DNA of 64,000 bases from Lotus japonicus (lineage: Eukaryota > Streptophyta > Magnoliopsida > Fabales > Fabaceae): assembly GCF_012489685.1 (NCBI RefSeq), contig NC_080042.1, positions 2,358,501-2,422,500 on the forward strand. Direction: 5' to 3'. A model generated the notes under the pieces. That model was not told the origin of the DNA. It was given only the letters and a program-made list of their open reading frames with translations, and made no database searches. The position numbers were made by a program, and so were the translations under genes. Numbering within the stretch: the stretch's first letter is position 1; each line of letters begins with the position of its first letter. Positions 11,420 through 23,211 of this stretch are shown here, one piece after another.

Positions 11420-12798
11420 TTGTGATCTTCACTCATGTTTCAAAACTTAACTCGATCGCTCTATAACTCATAGACGAACAATTCCCTTGGAATCTACTAG
11501 TCCATTAATCATTACCTCTATCTTCGTAACTATCCTTATTCGCACCCTGAAATCAATCTTCTACTTAGTCATCATTCAAATTAAAACTCGACTTGAGTCT
11601 TGATACCTTGTGCATCGCTAGACCCAATCCCTTTTGAACATCCATTCATCAGCAACTTATAAGCTAATCATCATATCAATATCTTACAATCCATCATTGT
11701 CACCTCCCCTTTTTCGAGACTTCCCTTACTCAAACCATAAAACCAACCTTCACTAATTCACAACCCACTTTACAATTACCTAAAATCCTTAACACTTCCC
11801 CCAAATCCGAACTTATTCCCTAGAAGATCAAATCATAACTTACTTCGGGAAACTTAACTAGTCATTTTATCATCCGATCCCTCAACATTCTGAGGTTTAA
11901 CTACAATCGTTAATGCTAACACCACTAACTCTCCTATTCGAACATGATTTTCACCTCCCAAGGTCAATCTTAACCCTAAGATCCTCACTTAACTTAGTGA
12001 AATTCACTTGCTACCCTAGCATGCAACATCGAAATCCATAACAAAGCTCCATTCATTCTTAGACTCTAAGAAATTTGTCCACATATAACAACCTCAAGTA
12101 TTCATCTTAATACTAACTCTTTATTTCCGTAACTAGATCGTCCTCCAATCAATCCGATACTTAGTCTCTCGATCAAAACCTGACAAACCTTGAGTCCTAC
12201 GCACTTGAGACAAGAATTCATAGACTTAAAACCTAAACTTTCACCAAGTTTGGACCTCAAATGTCCTTTAATTCTTCAATACTTCTTAAATGAATATCCA
12301 TTTCTTAAACTATAACTCCTCCCCAAAGGAAATCAATTACTTAACAAAAACTTTACTTCCCGACTCCACTAATCCTCGATCCAATCAAATTAATCTTACC
12401 AATCCATCTATCAAAGTCCATTGCCAGTTCTGATTCCGAATATCACCCCCTCAATATTAAGTTGATCAGGCCTAATACATCGAAGGTAAAGATTTAGAAA
12501 AACCCACTGGAACAGTCGATGAGTTCCTAACATCCAGTAGTTTCAATTACCCTGATATTAAATCCTCAATGATGCCGCTACGGAACTACACACTCTCGAC
12601 ATCATACGTATACTATCCATACGGAATCTCTCTGAGATTCATCCTTCAGCTTCTAGCTTCTTGTTAAACGCATCGGTGCAAGACTACTTTCTAGGCTTAA
12701 CGTGTTATTCTAAACCTCATGTAACTTCTATAGTTTAAACACGAGCAACGGTCAAATAAAGTACTATTAGGCGTAATAACTATAAGGTCAAAGCTTAA
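11420..12798 (-). other. G-poor non-coding block of E2 internal region
   Basis: This is the homologue of the E1 block, about 0.6 kb shorter, with no usable ORF. It has the same C-rich, G-poor plus strand and shares the stretch around 12450-12540 (TTGATCAGGCCTAATACATC, CCCACTGGAACAGTCGATGA) with 4815-4910. Confidence 0.65.
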
Positions 12799-13989
12799 TC
12801 AATATAAGTAAAATAGGTACGTTGCATGTGCTACGAGAGTATTGGAGCGTATTGTACTAGAATGAGAAAGAATGGTTAGAAGGTTACCATCGTTCTTACG
12901 CTCTCCTCTGATTAACCCATTAGCACCTTCAATTCCTTCACAGTCCATGATATAAACTCTTCCTCCAGCAGCAGGGCGCTTTCCTTTCACAGCATTAATA
13001 GTTGGCTCCACCTTGTGTGCCCTACAATCGACGGCCACATGCCCTGGCTGGTTGCAATTGAAACATCGAGGCCCTTGGTTCAGACATGCATTAGCATAGT
13101 GTCCGTTCTTTCCACACCTGAAACATGTCACCTCTGGGTGTGCTGATTGGCTTCCTACCCCTGGAGTGGCAGTAGTCAAAGGCTTATAAGATCTTGGGGT
13201 AAAACTTCTCCCCTCTGGATGCTGATACGGCCTCCTCTGTTTGAATTTACCTCTCCCTTTATAGTTCTGAGGACCTGACCTTACTGGTCCTCCAGTTCCA
13301 GCACGATTCAACCTCTTGTTCTTCATTAACTCCACTTCTGTGGCTTTCTCAACCAAGGACTGGAAGCGCATGATTCCCAACGGTTTCACTGAGTCCTCAA
13401 TGTCAGGCCTCAGCCCATTCACAAAGCGTTTGCACATGTAGGGTTCATCGACCCCATTGCGGAAGAATCGAAAGTGTTTGGCCAACGATTCCAGCTTAGC
13501 AGCATATTCCGGAATGGACATGCTACCCTGACGAAGAGTCAGAAACTGTGCCTCACGCTCGTCACGGGCACTATCTGGAAAATACTTCTCCAGAAAAGCA
13601 GCACGAAATGAAGCCCAGTTCACTTCCACATTATTTGCTTCCATCATTCCTCTGGTACCCCTCCACCAGTACTCAGCATCGCCCAGCAGCAGATAAGTTG
13701 CCAGGCCCACCTTAGCCCCTTCGGCGGTATGCAGTACCCCAAAAATCTTTTCAATCTCTTGGATCCATAGGTCCGCTCTGTCTGGGTCAGTCCCACCCGT
13801 GAACTTGGGCGGATCCTGTCGCCTGAAATCAGTCAGCCCCCTATTCTGGTCTAGGGCTACCTCCCTCTCACGCTTATGACGCTCACGTTCAGCCTTGTCA
13901 GCACGCCACTGAGCGTTCTCCGCAGTTTGATTTGTCATTGCCTGGGCCATAGCAGTCATTGCCCCAGCGAGTTGGTTCATGTTCACCAT
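12799..13989 (-). CDS. gag: Gag polyprotein with truncated protease start (E2)
   Basis: The 396-residue intact Gag closely resembles E1 Gag through the Retrotrans_gag domain (about residues 72-215). CCHC knuckles lie at 289-302 (CFRCGKNGHYANAC) and 309-322 (CFNCNQPGHVAVDC). It continues through GRVYIMDCEG and GNLLTILSHSS, the start of the protease, and ends without the catalytic Asp motif. The C-terminal ends of E1 and E2 Gag differ after HSS. The start Met is the first in frame after the 5' leader (13990-14186). E2 would need protease, RT and integrase in trans. Confidence 0.92.
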   Translation of the reverse strand: MVNMNQLAGAMTAMAQAMTNQTAENAQWRADKAERERHKREREVALDQNRGLTDFRRQDPPKFTGGTDPDRADLWIQEIEKIFGVLHTAEGAKVGLATYLLLGDAEYWWRGTRGMMEANNVEVNWASFRAAFLEKYFPDSARDEREAQFLTLRQGSMSIPEYAAKLESLAKHFRFFRNGVDEPYMCKRFVNGLRPDIEDSVKPLGIMRFQSLVEKATEVELMKNKRLNRAGTGGPVRSGPQNYKGRGKFKQRRPYQHPEGRSFTPRSYKPLTTATPGVGSQSAHPEVTCFRCGKNGHYANACLNQGPRCFNCNQPGHVAVDCRAHKVEPTINAVKGKRPAAGGRVYIMDCEGIEGANGLIRGERKNDGNLLTILSHSSTIRSNTLVAHATYLFYLY

Positions 13990-14186
13990 GTTCTGTTTAG
14001 TTAAACAAACAGTTAGTACTAATCATAAGATAGCATCTAACATAACTATACAATATGATTAAGCACTAACTTCAATCAATTCTAAGCGAAAAATCGCTCG
14101 GCAGACAATCAATTTTCACTCTTTGCAGAGTCACACAACCTAGCACAGAAGACCTATACCCCAAAGACTCCCGAAAGACTCGACAA

Positions 14187-14198
14187 GCTCTGATACCA
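14187..14198 (-). other. Primer-binding site, initiator tRNA-Met type (E2)
   Basis: TGGTATCAGAGC on the minus strand lies three bases from the 5' LTR end at 14202. Confidence 0.93.
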
Positions 14199-14201
14199 CA
14201 A

Positions 14202-17200
14202 TGTAACACCCCGATTTCGGTGGCGTCACTTTAGTAACTCAAAATAAAATAAAGCGGAAAAAGCAGGTATTTTTTGTTGTTTTGTTTAAATAAAAAGACT
14301 TGTCGAAATAAAGACTCAACTCAATCGCGATTAACAGCGATTAATATACAATACAAGCACAGCCCTCGCTGCAACTAAACATCGTCACGAGTGACCTCCA
14401 GTGACGGAAAGGTAGTGCCCGTGGGCAAATATGTACAAACTAAAACAAAGGTTAAGTATTCTGAGTACAGTCCTCCAACGAAAGTAAGTCGGCCCAAAAC
14501 GGCCTCAAAAGACTTCCTACGTCCGACAAACTCCCTGTGATCCTCATGGAAGGGAATCACATGAAAAGCTAATAGTCGGGGACCTGCCCTGCCCCAAAAT
14601 AAGGAATGACAATCAGAGCTATGACTCTAACAACCATCTCAAAGACTCTAACCACCCATAACCCACACTACTTTCATCGACCCTTCCTCGATCAGGCCTG
14701 AAGTCCGGGTCCTCGTCGAAAGCTTCAGTAATAGTCATTACGCTCCGGGTCTTTCCCGCACAACGAATCATCATGAACCGGCTGACGGACGCCTGGCAGC
14801 AGGCCGACCGCCCAAACACAAACATACACACAAAGCCAAGGCGCTAGGGTCAACTCACGGAATAAAATAGATAATACAAACAACATGTGATAAAGGGGGT
14901 ATATATATGTTGTATATATACTTATAAGTCATGTATTGCCTACCCTAAGGTTGATACATAGCATGTTTATCAACATAAAATCATCAAGATATATATAACG
15001 ATGTTTATCAACAACAAATCACAATAACATTCACAAGTATGGTTAGGTGCATGGCGTGCCAGTGCAATGTCATGCTCAAAAGATGATCCGGATAAAATGT
15101 CACCATCTCGATGGATGGGACAAGCCAAGCACCTCGCTTCGCTAAAGCACCTCGCTTTTATGAAGCAGCACGCTCCTGTGAAGCAGCACGCTCTTGTGAA
15201 GCAGCTAGCTCCATTTGGGGCATCTAGCTCCGTTGAAGTCCGATCTGATATCGTCCTTCGGAAAGCAGCACACTTTCCAAGAAATGTATGCATGAATGCA
15301 ATATGGTTAGCCAAACAACGAATCGTCCTCACCAAGGCACGTGTGTCTAGCTAGAGTACATTGTCTCTACAATACTCTAAGGTAAACAAAGAAGTGCTAA
15401 TCGCATTTGGTAACTTTACTAGTCACTTGGGCTCACGGTCACGATGGCCAAACAAACTGCTCAACGAGCAAAAGAATGCATCTGGCATTCAGTGACTTTT
15501 CAAGTTACTTTGACTCACCAGCTCGATGGTCGAATAGACTGTTCAACGAACAAGGAGAATGCTGCTCGCACTCAGTGACTTTTCAATTTACTCAGGCTCA
15601 TCAGCTCGATGGCCGAAAGGCTGCTCAATGAGCAAAGATGGTGCACTCGCACTTGGGGACTTTCCAATCATCCCAGGCTCATCCTTTGGATGGCTAGATA
15701 AACCACTAAAGAAACAAAAGGTGCTATCGCACTCAAAGTTTTCCTCACACTTAGATTGTCGACCCTTCCCATTTTCCAAACCATTTTCACATCCTAAGTC
15801 TTTTCCAAGAGGTTATCATCATTATTTAAAATGTGTTCTATCTTTGATTAGTGTATTATGAATTTCATTTACAAATCAAGTTCTGATTTCGTTTGTTTCA
15901 AAACTCTATAAGTAATAGATCCCCATAAACCCAAGTAATTCCCCGGGAAGGTCTCGATTCCTAAAACAATAAAGGCTCGAACCTTGGTTCGACCTATCAA
16001 ACATTCCCAAAACAAACCCGTCATTGCCATGACGAAGATAAGTGTAATCCACACTCCGAAAGTCGCATTAAATGCACGAATACAGTCAGCACATTTTAAT
16101 CTTAAACACAAATAAATCAAGCTCTATTGAGCGATGAAACATTAATGCAGTGCTGCAAAACATAACCCTGTCATGTCCACTAGAAAGCGATAAGACAGAA
16201 ACCAGTAAACGGCCGAAGCCTCTCAGAAAACGGAGACACACGTCTCATATAAGTTCACTCGGTCGAAGCCTCTAGAAAACATTTTTCAGAACAGTTCATG
16301 CAATATTTGTGCAGAATTTAACAAATAAGTCGAACAAGTCGACTCTAGGTCATTAACTAATAACGGTGAGTTGCCACTCACGATCACAATACATTCAAGT
16401 CGAATTTATCGACGCCTACACACAAAAATAGCTAGTAAGTAAGTTGCCCTAACCTCGAGTTGTTCCAGTCTCGCGGTGTAGGTCTCCCTCACAAGCTTGT
16501 TCAGTCAATCCCAAGGTTTCCACAATTGAACCTTTGAGCAAACAAAGCAATAATGAATCAACACAAGTCGATACAGTCGAAACAATCCTAACTAATGTTC
16601 GACAAAGCTCAAGAAACTTCAGAGTACAACATTTAGGCACGAAAGGAAGGGCTTTCCCCGAATGGATGAGTTTTGACTCGATTCAGGTTTTGTACAAAAA
16701 CACTTTATTCGCTAAAACGTGCATAACTTGAGCTACAGAACTCGGAATGACACGAAACCGGCGCCAAAATTTCCACAATTGAAAGAGCTACGCAATGGCT
16801 CAGGTCATAGAGACTCAAAAATTATTTTTGGACACGGTACCCAAGCAAATAGGTTTCGGCCACTATAGAAAATAGGGTTTTCGAACTTTTTCTTCGATCT
16901 AAATCAATCCCTAGGTATTCTTAGGCGATATCTAGGCCAGGGAAACTCTCAGAAAAATTATCGGGTCGAAAATTGTCGCAGGGGTATTTTGGTCATTATT
17001 TTTAGCTCGGAAACTCAAAATCAGAATTTCGAAAAACAAATTTGATGAACTCGATCCTAACGACATTTATAACAACTAATCCTACTGAAGCTAAGCTCAG
17101 TCGAGAGTTTTTGATCCAAAAAGCGGAACCTCTGTCAGAAAATGGGTATTTTCAGAAAACTTGACCTCTGCGACGATTCGACAGGATTCAGTCGAAAACA

Positions 17201-18223
17201 ACTGGATATTCATGCTCTAGAGCACGTGGGCATTAAGTTTAGACACCAAAATCAGCTTATTTGGACAGTTTTACAAAAAGCTCCAAACTTTGAGCTCAGA
17301 AAAACATAGAAAAAGTCGACAGATCTGACGATCAGAAGTGAGGGATAGTAACTATACCTCGATGTCTTCGATTAGCAACGAACGGTGAAGCAATCGGGCA
17401 AGAAACGACGAAAATCAACTTCTTCTTTTTTCCTCCTTGCACCCCTCGGCCGTGTGTGTGTGTTTGTGAATTTTTTTGTTTTTTTTTCATTTTTCATACT
17501 ATATATAGGAAATGGGAAATGCAGAAAAATGAGAATTTCGCGATTCCGATTTTTCCTACTGATTCCAACGTATTTTAGACACGATATTCTTCCCGCTGAA
17601 TCTTCTAATTCTCCAAAGAAATATCAGTATGATTTTTGGTTTTCGAGGCTTGTTTTTAATGTTTACCGGCTTAAAAATGCACTTTATGCACTTTATGCTT
17701 TTGACCTCGGATGCAGAAACTTCCTTCTGAAGAAAGATTCGGAACGTCGATTAGAGTGGGCGTGCGCGGATGAAATCTTTATTTGAAGCTCCGAATAGAA
17801 AAAGTCTTCATCGTCCGTCGATTTTAGGGTTTTTGAACTATCAGGGATTCCGTTTCGGCAAACTTCCGAGAATTGGAATTTGACGTTCGTACATTCCAGG
17901 GTTTCGCATCGAAATACTTGTTTACTGACGAATAAGAGAAATTCTAACATTTCTCTGAAGATTTTTGGAATTAGTTTCCATCGCGTCCTAAAGTGTAAAT
18001 TAGCTATTTACTAGTGTCTTTGACCTAAGATTAGGCGAATGTTAGTCGTGCTATACTTTTATCGGTTTTGATACAATCCTTGAACTTTTCCTGAACCTTC
18101 TCCTTCATAAATTTATTTCATCCAATAAACTCTTGTTCAGGTTTCCCTTCACGATACATCGAACTTATTCGTTAATAAGGAATTTCACTAATTTATTCTA
18201 AGCTTAAAATCTTGGGTCTCACA
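14202..18223 (-). repeat. E2 5' LTR (right)
   Basis: This is the 4,022-bp partner of 7005-11026, ending TCTCACA, followed by the target-site copy AAAAG at 18224-18228. It carries the same tandem arrays and TATA box. Confidence 0.95.
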
Positions 18224-18228
18224 AAAAG

Positions 18229-21200
18229 GCTCTAACCACCCATAACCCACACTACTATCATCGACCCTCCCTCGAACAGTCATGAAGTCCGGGTCCTCGT
18301 CGAAAGCTTCAGTAATAGTCGTTCCGCTCCGGGTCTTTCCCGCACAACGAATCATCACGAACCGGCTGACGGACGCCTGGCAGCAGGCCGACCGCCCAAG
18401 CACAAACATACAAACAAAGCCAAGGCGCTAGGGTCAACTTACAGAATACAATAGATATACAATCAACATGCGATAAAAGGGGTATATATATATGTTGTAT
18501 ATATACATATAAGTTATGCACTGCTTACCCTAAGGTTTATACATAGCATGTTATCAAATCTCTTACACAATTCAGTCATAATAAGATGCATTGTGTGCCA
18601 GTGCAGAATATGCTGACACAAATCCGAATAACGTCACTCTGCTTGGCGACGGGACAGAACAACAACGTCACTCTGCTTGGCGACGGAACAAATCAACAAC
18701 GTCACTCTGCTTGGCGACGGAACAAATCAACGACGTCACTCTGCTTGGCGACGGGACAAACCAACGGTATTGCCACTTATAGGCTGGGCACCTCGAGACG
18801 GTCGTAACACTGGCCTCGTGTTTAACCATTTCTGCTCGGGCGTCGCTTATCACCTTTGGCTATAGTCAAGACGGTACAAACTCTACATGGTTTGACCATT
18901 TCTGCTTGCTATGCCGAACATCAACAGGCACGATGCAACTCTACATGGATGATCGTTACCTCCTGTTGTGCCAGATATAGTCAGGACCGATTCAACTCTG
19001 CATGGCTGATCGTTACTTCCTGTTATACCGAAGTACTCTGCTTGGCACTTCATCGCGTATATGCACGTGTGCAATATGATTATCAAAACCAGAGTCAGTG
19101 TCGGTCAATACAACACGACTTGGAGTTAGTGTCGGTCAATACAACACAACTCCCACCACAAAACCCACAAACAAAACCCAGAGTCTGTGCCGGTCAATAC
19201 AACACGACTCGAACAACACTACCAGGAGTACTAGAGTACTCGGTGACTTTCAATCATCACCATAGCTCACCTCAGTGGCTTTCCCCAATTCCAAACTCTC
19301 CAAACCCACAACATAAGTCAACTTTTCCCCGCCTTTCGTAAATATTTTTCCCCTTCAGTTCTCCTATGCTTAAACGTTAATAAAAATTGTTTCAATTCGA
19401 ATTAGCCAAGTTATGAGTTTATTTCTCAAAGTCTAAGTTTCCCAAGTCTTTATTTTTCGAAAGCTCTATCATTCTAAGTTTCCAAAAATCAACCACCCAA
19501 AATACACTTCCCGGGGAAAGTCTAGGAATTCCAACGAATCCCAACAAATGGCTAAGTCTCAAACCCCACATTTGGACTTGCCTAGGGTTGTTCATCCAAC
19601 CCGAGATATCAAAGATCACCAGATCAATGAACCTCCACTCCGAAGTTGCGTCAAAACGCTCAATCCAACAGAAGCACAACATCACAAGTTATGGAAAAGC
19701 ATCATAACATCAACTCAACATCATAAACAACATCAGACAAAGCATAAGTCGAATTTATCGACGCCTATCATGCAATCATAGCTAATATATGTAAGTTGCC
19801 CTAACCTCGAGCTGTTCCAGCTTCGCAAACAAAGTTCTCCTCAAACAATTGCTCTGAGTCTTCCAAAGTTCCCTCAACTGAACCTCGGAGAAAAACAAAG
19901 CAGAATCCAAACAAAATCGATTAGTTCGATCGCAAAACAATACATAAACGATAGACAAAGCATTAAAGCTTCAGAATAGGACAATCAGGTACGAAAAGAC
20001 AAGTTTTCGAAACCGAAAAACTCCCCCCTAAAGGAAATAGTCCACGGCCTCAAAGGAAAAAGGGCTTCGGCTCTTTTTCTTTGATCAAATCAATTCACAA
20101 GGTAGTTTTAGGGTAAAACTAAGGCAAAGAAACTGTCAGAACAATTTTCGGACAATCGGGTCGAAATACGACTACGCAGGGGCATTTTGGTCCAAAATAA
20201 AGGCTCAAAACTTCAAAGTTATCAGTTCTGAAAACAAATTTGACAGCAACGATCCTCATGACATCCGTGACAACAAATCCTAAAGGCACGAAGTCAGATT
20301 AAGTCTTTTTGACAATAAAGTTTCGAAATGTGAGACAAAAAGAGTTTTGAGTCAATTTTTCAGATCCTGGACAACTGAATCGCAATCAGAGTTTACTGAC
20401 AGAGGTTTTAGACTCAGGGGAACATAAGGAACATAACCCAAGCGAGAAATCAGAGAAATCGGACAATTTTAGAAAAAGCTCAAAACTTAGAGCACAGAAA
20501 CGGCTTCAGAAACGCAACAGAAACAACAATCAGAGGTAGGAATCGTGTTAGTTACCTTGATACCTAGAAGTAGGGACGAACTGCACGAAGATTGGTCAAG
20601 ATTTCTCGAAATCTCTCCTCTCCCTCTCTCTCTACAATTCTCGGCCAAATGAGTGAAAATGAAGAAGATATTTGCTTTTTCGCCTATTTATAGGCGGGCG
20701 AAATCGCGGGAAAATGAAAATTTCGCGATTCCGATTTTTGCAGCACGATCACCGTGGAATTCTAAGAGAGATTCTAGCGTCAGAATTCCAGAACTCAAAA
20801 CAAATATCTAGGATTTGGGAAATACGATATCGAAAAACTCAAAAGCGGTGTCGGTTAATCTGCCCCGAAAAACTACTTTTTGCTGTGATGCTCAGACGAC
20901 AAAACTTCCAACAGAAGAAAGATTGGAAATGTCGAAACAAGTCTGACAACGCGGACGGAATCTTTGTTAGAAGTTCCGAATAGAAAAAGTCTTCATCCAT
21001 TGCTCGAAAATAGGGTTTCGAAGCAAAGAAATTAGCGTCGGCGGACATCCGAAAAGTGAAACCTATCGTGCGTACAGTCCAGAGTTCCGAAATGAAACGC
21101 TGGTCGATGGAAAAATAAAGAGAATCTTTAAATTTTCCCTGAGTTCGAAATCTCACTCAAAACGTTGCTTTAAGAGCGAAATAGTCTATTCTGGACACGC

Positions 21201-21384
21201 TCGCCCTAAGGCAAGTGTGCAGACGACTCGCACTAACTCCGAAAACAACTACGCAACATTCCTCAAGAAATTCCTGAACTTTCTTCTTCATTAATCTTTC
21301 TCAAATGTCAAACTCCTGTCACGCTTACACTGATTCTACGTGTGAGTCGGAAACTTAACTTGTTCTGAAAATCCAGGTCTTACA
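18229..21384 (-). repeat. E1 5' LTR, second segment
   Basis: The E1 LTR resumes after the E2 target-site copy and runs to ...GGTCTTACA at 21384. The part from 18606 equals 1-2779. With 6556-7004 the whole LTR is about 3.6 kb. The 34-bp array is at 18632-18767 and the TATA box at 20685-20692. Confidence 0.92.
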
Positions 21385-22437
21385 CATAAAAGAAATGGTG
21401 GTCACAAATTAATTTTTTTAATGAGTGAGAACACAAATGAATGAAGAAGAGAGAGAAATAAGATCAAGTGAATCTAAGGCAACTACAACCCAACGATGAG
21501 GTGAAGCACCGCTTTTAAAAAAAATTAGCAGTATCTTAAATTAACAGGGCGTTCTCTAACACCATCGATGAGGCGAAGTTTACAAGATGTAAACGAACAA
21601 GTGGCTTTGAGGATGTGCAATTCACGACGAAGGAACGTTGTCACTAGTGGTGAGTTTTGGGTTTTGGTTAGATCCTCTAGGGTTTAGCTCGCAGCAAAAC
21701 TGTGAGGCAAGTTGTGCTAATGGGGTTTCACTTTCGACGACGGTCGTCGCGCTAAAGAGGATAAATGCTTGATGGTGGCCGTTTGTAGTGAGAAACATGG
21801 TTTGGAGATGGATGGGGCGTGGGCTCGATAGACACATTGGATAGTTTTCTTTAAATTTAATTAAGTAAAATTATTTACATAAATTAATGTATGATAGTGT
21901 ATATGCACTAAATTTATTAAAATTTTAACTTATTAGACAGATTTTTTTTAACTAAATTTTGCTTCTATATAAAATGGGGTGGAGTGTCATTCTTTAAAAC
22001 TTTGAGAAGGTTGAGTGTATTTTACTCAAAAATATAAGATAAGAACGAATTCAATCAGTGATACCTAAAAAATGCTCTTCAATATAATTGGGGGTCGCTT
22101 GTAGCATCAAAGAGGGTCGCTAATAATGAATGGATTAAGAGTATAATTTTGAAACCTATAATAGATTAATTGTGGGGTTGTCTAAGTGTTGATCCATGAG
22201 AAATTTTGGATTAGACACCTCATCGTGCAATCATATTCAAGATAAGTGAGTTGAAATTTCTATATTTTATTTTGGTCATTTATTTTTAAAATTCATATTG
22301 GTCAATTGGGTTGGAGTTAGTAACTTATATGAGTCATTTAAACAACTACATTAATTATAATTCAGAAATGATTAACAAAACAAAGGGGCACGAAAACTAA
22401 AAGAATGTGTCGTATAAATAGGAAATAAGAAAAAATA
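21385..22437. other. Intergenic sequence outside E1, no gene recognised
   Basis: This is AT-rich sequence. A 71-codon minus ORF at 21622-21837 has no recognisable family features. Bases about 21946-22075 repeat the right flank of the MITE pair (about 22830-22965), including GGGGTGGAGTGTCATTCTT, so at least one more copy of that repeat lies here. Confidence 0.6.
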
Positions 22438-22925
22438 TAGAGTAAGTACGCTCACCCCCTTATAGTTTTAAGAATAACACTCCACTCCATTCTTCACTAA
22501 TTAGTACTCCCTCCGTTCCAAAATATAGGTTGTTTTATGTTGTGCACATTGTTTAAGAGCTCATTAATTGATAATTTATTTGATTAAAATACCCCTATTT
22601 AAAGTTGTGTCATATTAAGGAGAGAGAAATGTTATTATTGGTTAAGTGGATAGTGAGAGTTGTGATAGGTGAAAATTGAAGGTGGTAATTAAGAGATATA
22701 ATATTAAATGAGGATATATAAGAAAGAAAGAGAGAAAAAGTGCATTGGTTTTGCAAAACAACTTATATTTTAGAATATAATACAAATTCTAAAACAACTT
22801 ACATTTTGGAACGGAGGGAGTAACTATTAGTGACAATTTTTTTTAACTAAATTTTGCCTCTATATAAAATGGGGTGGAGTGTCATTCTTGAAAACCTTGA
22901 GGAGGGTGAGTGTATTTTACTCAAA
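22438..22925. mobile_element. TIR element (MITE) interrupted by a Stowaway-type MITE
   Basis: The left arm at about 22441-22500 (GAGTAAGTACGCTCACCCCC...AACACTCCACTCC) is an imperfect inverted copy of the right arm at about 22868-22921 (GGGGTGGAGTGTCATTCTT...GGGTGAGTGTATTTTACTC). The second MITE sits between the arms. A right-arm copy without a clear left arm is at 21964-22030. The superfamily is not identified. Confidence 0.55.
22507..22820. mobile_element. Stowaway-type MITE, 314 bp
   Basis: Terminal inverted repeats are CTCCCTCCGTTCCAAAATAT and its complement ending GGAACGGAGGGAG. It is flanked by TA on both sides (22505-22506 and 22821-22822), the Tc1/mariner target duplication. It is too short for a transposase. 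It lies about 390 bp upstream of the cysteine-rich peptide gene. Confidence 0.9.
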
Positions 22926-23156
22926 AATATAAGATAAGAACGAATTAAATCAATGATAACTAAAGAATTCAATAGTTTTGTCTTTAAATTTAATTAACGG
23001 TGTGTTGGTCGCAAAGATAAAAAGTACTTGTTTGAACCCTTAGTATGAAAGCTTGATTTTTATGACGTGCACATGTAAAAAGACATTTAGCCTTAACCTC
23101 AAATCAGTTTTGCAAAAGCATTTTAATAAAAAATAGTTTTTTATAATTCCTCCTCA

Positions 23157-23165
23157 CCATAAATA
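23157..23165 (+). promoter_or_regulatory. Candidate TATA element of the cysteine-rich peptide gene
   Basis: CATAAATAA lies about 50 bp before the ATG at 23212, which would leave a leader of about 20-25 nt. TTTATAATT at 23133-23141 is an alternative. Position is the only evidence. Confidence 0.3.
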
Positions 23166-23211
23166 ACAAACATTGAAGGCCACTTTCTTTTCATTGACAC
23201 ATATTGGAGAA

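Larger units (their letters stand above)
7005..18223 (-). mobile_element. E2: complete gag-only long-LTR Ty3-gypsy element nested in E1 LTR
   Basis: E2 has two LTRs of 4,022 bp each (7005-11026 and 14202-18223) at a constant offset of 7197, with ends TGTAAC...TCTCACA. It is flanked by the direct repeat AAAAG at 7000-7004 and 18224-18228. The internal region is only about 3.2 kb: polypurine tract, integrase/chromodomain scrap, G-poor block, gag and tRNA-Met primer-binding site. No RT, RNase H or full integrase is present. The LTRs look identical in every line compared, so the insertion is very young and later than E1. The LTR to internal length ratio and the lone gag fit TR-GAG or LARD-type non-autonomous elements. 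Confidence 0.93.
1..21384 (-). mobile_element. E1: long-LTR Ty3-gypsy element, gag-only, window cuts its left end
   Basis: The element reads on the minus strand. Its right (5') LTR begins with TGTAACACCCCGATTT at 6556, is interrupted by E2, and ends ...GTCTTACA at 21384. Its left (3') LTR ends at the equivalent base, 2779. The plus-strand order is 3' LTR, polypurine tract, integrase/chromodomain scrap, non-coding block, gag, tRNA-Met primer-binding site, 5' LTR. The internal region is about 3.8 kb with gag as the only intact ORF, so it must depend on enzymes made elsewhere. The two LTRs run at a constant offset of 18605 bases over 2779 bp, meaning no indels, and I saw no substitutions in the lines compared, so insertion is recent. 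The gag sequence, TGTAAC ends and pol scraps suggest a Tekay/Del-type chromovirus lineage (inference). The left target-site copy lies outside the window; the right flank reads CATAA. Confidence 0.88.

Noticed and set aside
21622..21837. 71-codon minus ORF near the gene island
   Set aside because: No homology clue, no splice or promoter support.
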